Part shown: positions 55,345-64,000 of the stretch, in pieces
How positions within the stretch are numbered: the stretch's first letter is position 1
How the letters are laid out: the number at the start of each line of letters is the position of its first letter
Origin: Deroplatys truncata
Lineage: Eukaryota; Arthropoda; Insecta; Mantodea; Mantidae
Direction of reading: 5' to 3'
Assembly (NCBI GenBank): GCA_030765065.1
Contig: CM060984.1
Location: 100,607,488 to 100,671,487, forward strand
Length of the DNA: 64,000 bases
Translations under genes and position numbers: made by a program
Notes under the pieces: model-generated
What the model was told of the DNA's origin: nothing
Seen by the model: only the letters and a program-made list of their open reading frames with translations
Databases searched by the model: none

Positions 55345-55800
55345 AATTTTACTATCTCTACTACTCATCCATTGTAAGCAGCGGAAGCACTGCGTTCCGT
55401 CCAAAAATTCTATACCGAACTTATAAGTTTTTAAAAAAAAGCTCTGTATGTCTGTGAATAACAGAACTCAAAAACGAAAAGTCTGCTAAGGTTACTAAAT
55501 TTGGTATTTGAATTCAGTGTCTTCCAAGGATGTGACAACAAGATTTTCAAGAAAATTCCTAACCCCAAATTGTCCTTTACATGGAAACACGTTTGTTATT
55601 TTTTATTCTCTCAAAAATGGCTCTAAAGATTTTAATGAAAATACCAAGTTTTTAAAACATTTGCAGCATCACAAATAAACTCTAGATACATCTTGAATTT
55701 TCTGGGAATGGCTGTGTAGTCCTCCTCATTCTGAATTAATTTTGTATATTTGGTAAACCGTAAGAGAGACAGTCTTACTACACAATGAGAAAGGAGTTGT
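55345..55800 (-). repeat. A-run repeat, tail and body, truncated
   Basis: Diverged minus-strand copy, from ACTATCTCTACTACTCATCC through body sequence AAAAATGGCTCTAAAGATTT to TGTATATTTGGTAAACCGTA. The head is missing. Confidence 0.6.
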
Positions 55801-57345
55801 CTTTACTTTGTTTGCCCAACGTATGGGCGCCAATTTTAGAAGATAGTTTTTAGCTCCACGTATTGTCGTATGCCTCACTTTATATTAACTTAGAAATGCA
55901 GATGGGAGCAACTCGCTTGTGAGAGGGATCGTTAAACAAACAAAGAACGTTTAATTTACGAGGCAACGACGAAGGGACGCAGCTAAAGTTAGATTACAAA
56001 ATAATTACTACACCAACACAATGCCTGGCTCAAGGGAGAGGAAAGGATTCTATGCTACCATAATTAAAACTGCAAGAGAATGGATAGCTGGTAGATTTAT
56101 TATAAAAACATTTCATACCCCATGTGTCTGCCGGGCGAGGACGCCATGTCTTAGGCAGTTGCCCGTCCGACTCACTCGAAGCCTACTCACAGAATGACAC
56201 AGAAGCCACGCTAACACCCCAAGCGTCAGTAACGCCATATCCCTTCCAATGACACTGTTTCCTCTCATTCGCCCCTACTCACGGACAAACTGCCGAGCTT
56301 CGGAGTCCAGAGAGCGTCTTAACCTTAATATCTGTGCACATGCCACAGTATGGACGCCAATTTGAGAAAGAATTTGTTTGTTACGTTATTTATTAGCACC
56401 ACGCTTTGGGCGTCAATTTGAAGTAGGTCATATTGAAGGAGTTGTATTATATTTCAACTGTTGGGAAGCGAACTTGAAGTAGTTGCAACCGCACGTATAG
56501 AAAACAGTTTCTGGTAGCCTTCGCCCCAAATGTGCTTTCAGGTGGCCTTTGCCCCAAGTTTAAAAAATATTAACTTTGTAATTTTGACTGTTTCTTTAAG
56601 TATTGATATTTATGTTTGCCTCGGCTGCGTCAGTATTATTGTTAGGGACACGTTTCTCTTAGCAGAGCGTGGTGCGACAAGAATGTAGGCTTACACAGAT
56701 TATAATTTTACTTCACTTCTTTTATTAATGCTTGATACGATTTAAATAACACTTCACTGATATAGAGAGCTGTGAGATTCTTTTTATTAATTAATTGCAC
56801 TTTTTAACACGTAAACTTATTTCTCGTCTCACACGAATACGTATTAAATCTCTCGAGGACGCATCTCGCATCCGGTTACAATCACTGTCTGCAGGCAACT
56901 GAACTGTAAATTTGTAAAATATTCTCCTTTTCAGTTTCTGTTTGGCTAATCCTACTCCAATAGAATACCTTCATTTAACCAAAGCTTTTTCTGGTTGTTG
57001 ATTGGCTATTTTTAAATATCTCAAAATTTACATTATTGTTGCTCCAATAATGACTAGTAGCATTTAAACTTTCAAATTCATTATTGCCTCAAGGTTACCT
57101 CATTGTTAGCAACTTTGAACCTATTATTCTCACAACTCCTACATTATTAAATTACATAATATATTCACATAACATTATTACACATGGATACAATAATATA
57201 CAATAATATAAACATATACAATGACTGTAATATACACTCATATATTGTTACATACACACATTGCTTTAAGGCGGGCCGTTATTGAATTTATATATTATAT
57301 AATTTGACTGAAATCATTTAAGTGTTAAAAATACTACCTCAACAA
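55801..57345 (+). repeat. Dispersed LTR-like repeat, copy 2, with leader-like segment
   Basis: 56387-57345 aligns with 19500-20347, with an insertion of about 130 bp near 56605-56735. The upstream part has GGGCGCCAATTTTAGAAGAT (55838) and two further GxCGxCAATTTGA-type units (about 56346, 56410). Their reverse complement TTGGCGCCC is the retroviral-type primer-binding core, so a minus-strand LTR element is likely. No coding part is visible. Confidence 0.55.
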
Positions 57346-57683
57346 AAATTATAGATCTCTCGCAAAGGAGCACACAAATTATGTTAAATAAATATTTTTG
57401 TGGCGTTAACTATTTCCGAGCTATTCCTTCTTATTAGTTTGAATTTTCAAATACTTATACTTTTTGCTAGAGGTAAGTCACTATTCGTTTTTCTCGTGAT
57501 TATGCAAGAAGGATGAAATTTCAGAGCCATGACTATCCCTTTAGCCTAACGAATCCTTCTTTGTGTAAATTTGTAATGAAAGTGTATCTCGATTAGCAAC
57601 AAGTAGACAGAAGAATAGGATTTTGTAAATACAGTTTTTAGAAGAGTAGATATAGAAAGTGATGTGAATGCAACATATCCGAT
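57346..57683 (-). repeat. A-run repeat, diverged body and head
   Basis: Minus-strand body end and head, with TTTCCGAGCTATTCCTTCTT and a terminal GAATGCAACATATCCGATTT. Tail and microsatellite absent. Confidence 0.6.
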
Positions 57684-58050
57684 TTTCTCCACACAAGTTA
57701 ACAGAGCCGAAGAAGCTGGAGTCTGTTTTAACTCCGTTGCTGCTTTAAAGAGGGCATTGCATTTCATCACTTCATCCTCGTATCGTATTTGCTTTATACT
57801 GATCCCGGGTGGTACGTTCCACAGTACGGAAACCTTTCTTCCAAAGCGAACAAGAAAACACCTCCTTCCCCATGAAGCTCATCAACCGCAATTCTAGCCA
57901 ATAATTACAAACTTGCTAAATTAGTTCGAGTCTAATTAACATGGTGGGTAACACGCAACTTGACATAGGGTGTTTTTCTTTGAAATTTTAATAGAGAATT
58001 GATTAGATTTTCTAAAATAATCATATCTGTTACAAATTATGACTTCAGAT
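57684..58050. other. No gene recognised
   Basis: 57690-57900 is GC-richer than its surroundings with an open + frame (57664-57897), but carries no known motif. Confidence 0.3.
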
Positions 58051-58410
58051 TTTTACTTTCTCTACCATGTACCTAGTAGGTAGAGAAGGTATTCCATTCC
58101 ACCCAAAAGTTCGATATTAAGATTTCATCGGAAATATAATGTTTTGAATCCCCTGAAAAATAAAACCAACTCATTTTTTGGGAGAAGGATCGGTTCGTGT
58201 GTTTGTGTATGTCTGTGCGAGTGCCTGTGAACAGCATAACTCAAAAACAAAAACTAGGATAAATGCGAAACTTGGTATTCAAATTCAGTATCCTTCAAAG
58301 AAGAACATGATTTTCAAGATGATCCCCTCACCTTAAATTACCCTTTATATAGAAAACGTTTTCAAATTTTTTTATTTTCTCAAAAATGGCCCTAGCGATT
58401 TTAATAAGGT
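58051..58410 (-). repeat. A-run repeat, tail and partial body
   Basis: Minus strand from TTTTTACTTTCTCTACCATG to AAAAATGGCCCTAGCGATTT, then broken. A TG block lies at 58196-58232. Confidence 0.65.
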
Positions 58411-58603
58411 TCATTTTCTTAAGGTGCTGTCGCTATTCAGTCGTTTAGCGTAATATCACTGAATAAGTGTGAATTTCTGGGCGCCAGGGTATACCGACTA
58501 GCTTGTAAATATCTGAGTAGCGACTCAGTTTCCTCTATCTCCCTTGTATCTACAAAGAAAATGTATGTAGACACAAAATGCTAACAAATCGACCTCAAAA
58601 AGA

Positions 58604-59590
58604 TCTGATGTGTTACACTCACATGACTTTCTCTATTCTTGTACAAACTATTATTACAAACTCTTATTCTTCATCTATTTCATATTAATCGAGATAAAAA
58701 TTTGCAGAAACAATCTTTTGGCATGCAAAGAGAATTACATTTTACACATAGCGACCAGTTCTAAAAATATTTGACTATCGCTTAAGGCGTACTATGTTCC
58801 CCTTGTTTAGTAATTGCAAGGGCACTATAGAAATACAGTAGCCTCTAAGCATCGACATTTATCTTATTAGCTGGTTGCTAGGTGCAGCACCATTCCCTTT
58901 GCCACAGATTAATACTCTTTGCATATTACTCCAAGTCAAAAAAATGAATAACGTATTCCCATTTGCGAAGATAAGTATTGAAACATTTAAGGAAATAACA
59001 AGCAATATCTCGAAAATGGTTCACTCAACAACAAAAAAATGTGCATGACATAAATTGTGTATTTTAACGCGGATCTACATTTTGTGTGTAGTAAAACTTT
59101 CTCTATCTCTTATGGTTTACCGGTTATGCAAAAGTCGTTCACAAGGAAGAACACTTTTGGAGACATTCCCAGAAAATTCAAGATATACGTTTTATTTGTC
59201 ATGAAAATATCTTAAACATATGATATTTTAATCAAAATCGTTAGAGCCATTTTGAGAAAATTAAAATTTTTGAAAAATGTTCCATGTAAAGGGTAGTCTG
59301 GGGTGGGGGAATTTTCTTGAAAACCTTCGTGTCGCATCTATGGAAGATACTGAACCTAAATACCAAGTTTGGTGTTTATCAGACTGTTCGTTTCTGAGTT
59401 ATGCTGTTCACAGACACACACACACACACACACAGACCACAGACACACACACGGACATGTTTCCAAAAATGTTTTTTTTTTGGATTCCGGGGTTCTCAAA
59501 ACATATATTACCGGTGAAATCTCGGTATCGAATTTTTGGGTGGAATACAATACTTCCCCTACTTACTATACGTAGTAGAAAAAGTAAAAA
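58604..59590 (+). mobile_element. A-run repeat, complete copy with fold-back head
   Basis: Starts TCTGATGTGTTACACTCACA and ends AGAAAAAGTAAAAA. The head (58604-58935) contains an inverted internal piece, the same rearrangement as in 14880-15206 on the other strand. The CA block is at 59411-59455. Confidence 0.83.
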
Positions 59591-59744
59591 GGGGGATATA
59601 GAATCCCTTTCAAACTTTATAGAGCAATTTAACACCCGTCAGCTTAGTTGAAGTTGAAGCTCTTACTGGATGATATTGAAATACTAAATAAACTGCAAGT
59701 CACTCTTACCACATGCTATACCAACCATCAATAATATCACTTCA

Positions 59745-60290
59745 TATGGAATGGAATGTGTATCGGAGGGGACTCGGCACCGATCCAGTGTACCTCTGCC
59801 CTCGAGGGGGCACCAACTAGAAGAGAGGGATGAGGTGCGAGAAAACACCGGTCGGCGGAACCAGCAGTGACGGCACAGAAATGACAGGGTCCCTATAGTT
59901 TCCAGATTGAGACGCCCCCACAGTCGAACAGGCAAATCGGGGACCCCACCCCACATAGAGGGTCCAACGCACCCCCAAGGGACGGTCCGTGTACCCGGCA
60001 ACCAACGAAGGCCGAGGGACGGAGAAAGTTCTAGAGAGAGCATTCTTTTCCCTGCCACGCCGTACCGGAACCCATCGCCGACATTTCCAACCCTGAAAAA
60101 GACTTAACGGGGTGAAGGACGATTTAAATGATTAATAGGGCGATATGAAGGAACAGGAAATTCGAGGATGAGAGAAGCTACTCCAGCATTCACCCTACGA
60201 TCCGGAAAAGCCCCCGTAAAAACCCATAGGTCGCTTAGAGTCGAGCCCGGGACCTGAATGCAGGCCTCCTATCCCGCTCGGTATCACCTC
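59745..60290 (-). mobile_element. Long tRNA-derived SINE, second copy
   Basis: The minus strand begins CCGAGCGGGATAGGAGGCCT with a B-box-like GTCCCGGGCTCGACTC, continues GTGAATGCTGGAGTAG, and ends GGTGCCGAGTCCCCTCCGAT, collinear with 21729-22270. The open frames within (for example 59684-60058 minus) follow from its high GC content. Confidence 0.6.
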
Positions 60291-60489
60291 ATATAGTTAC
60301 AGTCTCACTGATCAACTGCATTATTACTCACCATAACTACTGTGTGTTTCACTCACTGTCATTCTTCACTTGTTCTAAACAAAGAATTTTATAGCATGCT
60401 ACTTGCTGTATTATGTATTATCTTGTAAAGTTTGCTATAAGACCTAAGACACTTTAGCGACTATAAATAAATTTAAATTTAAAAACGAA

Positions 60490-60625
60490 ATGTGTGAGGA
60501 AACTATTTCTAAAAATATTTATTTCTATTAACACGAAAAATAAGCTTTCGTAAGAATAGCCTATACAAGCTACACAAAAATAAACATAGTGGGTAGAGAA
60601 AGGCATGTGCAGCACAGCATACTTT
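60490..60625 (-). repeat. A-run repeat head fragment
   Basis: Minus-strand head end: TAAGCTTTCGTAAGAATAGC to GTAGAGAAAGGCATGTGCAG. Confidence 0.5.
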
Positions 60626-61242
60626 CTCTACTACTTTAAGTATTACTTTTCAATCTAAAAATTCGAAATCGATATTTCACCGGAAATACACGTTTTGAGT
60701 CTCCATAAATCAGAAAAAATAATTTTTAGAAAAAGGCCCGTGTGTATATGTGTGTGTGCGTAAAAGTAAAAAATAAAAGTCGTTTAAGCACTAAACTTTA
60801 ATTGCTGCGTCTTCCAAGGATTCGAACTGAAGATATTCAAGAAACTACCCTTTATGTTTTTGTTATTATTTTTATATTCTCAAAAATGGCTGTAACAATT
60901 CTGATTAAAATATCATATGTTTAAGACATTTGCATGGCAAATAAAATGTATAGCTTATATTTTCTGGGAATAATTGTAAAGTCCTGTTCATTCTGAATGA
61001 CTTCTATACAACTGCTAAGCCGTAAGATATATAGACAAAAAAGTAGATCTCGTTAAAGGACACATTTATGTAAAAAATTGTTGTGGCATTAACAATTTCC
61101 GAGATATTCTTTGTTATTGGTTTGAATCTTCCAGTACATCTGACTTCGATTGGATTTCCTCTATCCCCTTTAATCTACAACGAAATGTGTAGTGAAGCTA
61201 TTTTGCAAAGGTTTATCTCGATTAACATGAAGTAGATAGAAA
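60626..61242 (-). repeat. A-run repeat, diverged copy
   Basis: Minus-strand tail, short TG block (60738-60760), body and part of the head, ending at CATGAAGTAGATAG. Confidence 0.65.
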
Positions 61243-61247
61243 AAAAA

Positions 61248-61466
61248 TTCTGATGTGTTGTATTCACATGACTTTCTCTATTCACAATTATAAAAACTGT
61301 GTTTACAAGACCCTATTATTCTGTCTACTTCTTGTTAATCTAGATAAACCTTAATTACACATTTACACATTTTGTTGTAAGTATAAGAAGCACACAGCAG
61401 CAGGCGAAAGCGGATCGCTATGTGTCAGCTTTGAAATGCTATGCTCTTTGCATAACCACGAGAAAA
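61248..61466 (+). repeat. A-run repeat head
   Basis: Plus-strand head TTCTGATGTGTTGTATTCAC to CATAACCACGAG plus an A-run, directly followed by the head of another copy. Confidence 0.65.
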
Positions 61467-61468
61467 AA

Positions 61469-62305
61469 ATCTGTGTTACATTCACATGTCTTTCTCTACT
61501 CTCTGTCGTTTATTAGTGGGTATACAAATTTATCCTTACGAAAGTTTATTTTTCTATCTGCTTCATTTTAATCCAAATAAACAGCTACAGGAATAGCTAC
61601 ATTACGCTATAGATACAAAGGAAACAGCAAGTCAAATATTTGGGAATTGGACAATCGCATGTCCAATGTTTCCATGCAATCGCGAGGAACAACCGAAAAT
61701 CGAGGGACTTAAAAAAATTGACAAAGTATTGAACAAATGAAAGCATTAATAGCGTATATCTCGGAAATGATGATGCTACAAAAATGATTGTGCTACAAAA
61801 AAGTTATTTGGAAATAAATTGTGTGCTTTAAACAGTTCTACGTTTTTTTGTGGTAGGTTTTCGTCTATTGCTTAACGTTTACCACGAATACAAAATTATG
61901 CAAAACTCCTTCCGGATAAAGAGAACTTCATAGGCTATACTCAGAAAATTCAAAATATACATTTTATTTGTAATGTAAATATCTTTAATATATGATATTT
62001 TAATCGAAATCATTAGAGCCATTTTTTGAGAAAATCAGAGGTTTTCTTGAAAACCTTCGTTTCACATCTTTGGAAGGTACTGAACCTAAATACCAAGTTC
62101 TGTATTTATCCGACTCTTTGCTTTTGAGTTCTAAGTTCACAGACAGACACAGGCGCACACGCCACGCGAAGACCTTTTTCTAGTATGCCTTTTTTAAACA
62201 GTGGGTCTCAAAACGTCTATTTCCGGTGAAATCTCCATATAGAATTTTTTGATGGAATGCAATATCTGCTCTACGTACTATGTACGTGGTAGAGAAAATA
62301 AAAAT
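61469..62305 (+). mobile_element. A-run repeat, diverged copy
   Basis: Starts TCTGTGTTACATTCACATGT after the A-run of the previous head and ends GTGGTAGAGAAAATAAAAA. Same subfamily as 6766-7630. Confidence 0.7.
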
Positions 62306-62324
62306 CGAATAGAGACTTACCGTT

Positions 62325-63116
62325 TTGCGTTACATTCACATGACTTTAACCACTATATTTTATTTTTCTAGAGCTTCTACAGTGTATTTTTACAAAAGCT
62401 TATTTTTCTATCTGTTTAAGATTAATCGAGATAAACGTTACAGAAATAGTTTCATTACAGATTTTGTTGTAGACAAAAATGGGATACAGGAAACCCATAA
62501 GTCAGACGTTTAAAAAGCGGGTCGCATTATGATAGTCTAGAAATTTCATACTATTTCCATGACATCGCGAGAAAGAAGTGAATAGTGTCAGCACTTTAAA
62601 CAAATTACAAAGCATTTAAAAATCCAAAATAAAATTAACGGGATTCTCGGGAATGGCTGGTGCTACAAAAATGTTATCTGAAATAAATTGAGTGTTTTAA
62701 AGAGATATATATTTTTATGTAGTGCTTTTTCATCTATCGCTTAACGTTTACCAGTGATACAAGATTATATAACATTCCTTCGGAATGAATGACTTCACAG
62801 GCTATTCCTATAAAATTTAAGATATGCCTTTATATTTAAAAATTTTTGAAAAATGATCGAAGTTCAGGGACTTGGGGTGGGGGAATTTTCTTGAAAATCT
62901 TCGTATCGCATCTTTGAAACTACTAAACAAAGTTTGGTATTTATCCGACTTTTTGCTTTTGAGTTATGCTGTTCACAGACACACACGGGCCTTTTTCTAA
63001 AAATGCTTTTTTGGATTCAAGGGTCCTCGAAACAAATATTTCCGGTAAAAACATGGTATCGAATTTTTGTATGGAATGCGGTACCATTTGTACCTACTAT
63101 GTAATAATAAAGTAAC
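62325..63116 (+). repeat. A-run repeat, old diverged copy
   Basis: Head-like GCGTTACATTCACATGACTT, body, short CACACACGGGCC block and a decayed tail (TACTATGTAATAATAAAGTA). Confidence 0.6.
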
Positions 63117-63763
63117 AATTGTTATATGTTTGCTAACAGGTTAGAAATTTAAAGGACGAGGACAGCCCAGGTTACGGTACAACAAATGTTTTTTCTGCAA
63201 TTTTTATTGAAATGATAAATGTTTCTGGACATAGTAATTACAGTATTCCCAAACAGTTCCAGCCTTCAAACAACAGATTGTTACAACTTTTAAATACCAA
63301 GAAATGCCATCTCTCAGCACACGCATCATTTGACTATGAAAATGGATATAAGAGCGAATACCTCGTTATATAGTTCTTTCTGAAGTATATGCGCAGTTTA
63401 TTTGCAGATAAAAACAAGCATGTAAAAATACTTGAATACCTCTTGTACCGGTTGCACGACAGCTCTTGGGGGCACTGGCAAGTAGCAGAACCAGGCCAAT
63501 GAAGAAGTATGTAATTCTCAGAACATTATAATTGTATTCAAACACCTCTTGCTCGAAAAGTTTCACGGTATATTCCAACTAACAGCGTAGGAGTTCTTAT
63601 TTTTAAAAACTTGTTACGCGTGTGTTTCTGCCATTACGTCATATTGCCAATTATATGTTTAATAAGGGAACACTTACGTAAACAGCGAATAGAAAGATTT
63701 CCGCATTACTGGCGTGAGGCAAAGTTATTGCATAACTTCACGCTATGGCAGCAAGGTTAACAC
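63117..63763. other. No gene established; hydrophobic frame at 63420-63540 (minus)
   Basis: The minus-strand frame reads NVLRITYFFIGLVLLLASAP then KSCRATGTRG, like a signal peptide, with a possible donor after ACAAGAG. There is no in-frame ATG (the frame starts at TTG), so I do not call a gene. Confidence 0.2.
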
Positions 63764-63930
63764 TTTTATTCTCTTCTACTACTAGATGCAATATTCCAAT
63801 CCAACCAAAAATTCCAGATTTCACCGGGAATATGTTCTTTTAGAAAAAGGACCGCGCGTGCGCACTCGTGTGTGTGTGTGTTTATACACAGAATAACTAA
63901 GAAATGAATAATCGGTTAAATAAAATAAAT
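63764..63930 (-). repeat. A-run repeat tail and partial body
   Basis: Minus-strand tail from TTTTATTCTCTTCTACTACT through a TG block (63869-63882), interrupted at 63931 by another repeat. Confidence 0.6.
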
Positions 63931-64000
63931 AAATCCCATGGTGCCATAGCCGCGAAAGGCCTGAGCCTACTAAACCACAGTCGTCCTCACGCTCACGTGC
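63931..64000 (-). mobile_element. 3' part of a SINE-like element, cut by the window end
   Basis: AATCCCATGGTGCCATAGCC and GAAAGGCCTGAGCCTACTAA match my memory of a common insect SINE-like repeat (CCATGGCGCTACAGCC...GGGCC type). It lies within an A-run repeat body. Confidence 0.45.

Noticed and set aside
59684-60058. 124-codon minus-strand frame in GC-rich sequence.
   Set aside because: Lies wholly within the long SINE copy; composition explains the open frame.
1-64000. CRISPR array among the regularly spaced repeats.
   Set aside because: The repeats are long dispersed elements, a minisatellite and microsatellites in an insect genome; no short repeats with unique spacers are seen.

Overview
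The window reads as repeat-rich, AT-rich insect nuclear DNA. There are no bacterial operons, and it is dominated by transposable elements and short tandem repeats. The repeat mix (a CA-microsatellite family, Tc1/mariner, Jockey and Penelope elements, tRNA-derived SINEs) and the one host gene I can identify suggest a polyneopteran, possibly a cockroach relative. That placement is inference.

The one host gene I can assemble is a three-exon insulin-like peptide 7 gene (Drosophila Ilp7 / arthropod relaxin type) on the + strand. Exon 1 (18959-19059) holds the start and signal peptide. Exon 2 (23514-23677) holds the B chain. Exon 3 (39780-39961) holds the end of the C-peptide and the A chain. Splice phases match at both junctions and the joined product is 148 residues with six insulin cysteines after the signal peptide. 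The introns are 4.5 kb and 16.1 kb and are filled with mobile DNA. Intron 1 carries an LTR-like repeat, a long SINE and a 132-134 bp minisatellite. Intron 2 carries two Tc1-type elements, two further mariner-like remnants, a LINE RNase H fragment, a 194 bp palindrome, SINE heads and several copies of the main repeat family.

That main family, here called the A-run repeat, covers roughly a quarter of the window in both orientations. Its layout is a head (about 225 bp), a body (about 450 bp), a CA microsatellite and a tail (about 120 bp). Nested copies at 13522-14360 and 17-922 show its ends: it begins TCTGATG, ends GTAAAAA, and inserts into A-runs without a visible target duplication. A 3' hairpin, a subterminal inverted repeat and an internal microsatellite recall non-autonomous Helentron (DINE-1-like) elements.

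Layout by region: 1-16384, A-run repeats with an arthropod repeat ORF (9554) and a LINE fragment (13000). 16385-18958, a MADF-like short ORF and a hAT-like scrap. 18959-39961, the Ilp7 gene. 40115-51570, a SINE, an internally deleted Gypsy element with both LTRs (42023-45157), a mariner-like element with terminal repeats (46061-47499), a LINE 3' end and a fold-back MITE. 51573-55036, a Penelope/Jockey composite with 14 bp target duplications and hammerhead-like motifs. 55037-64000, more A-run repeats, an LTR-like repeat and SINEs.
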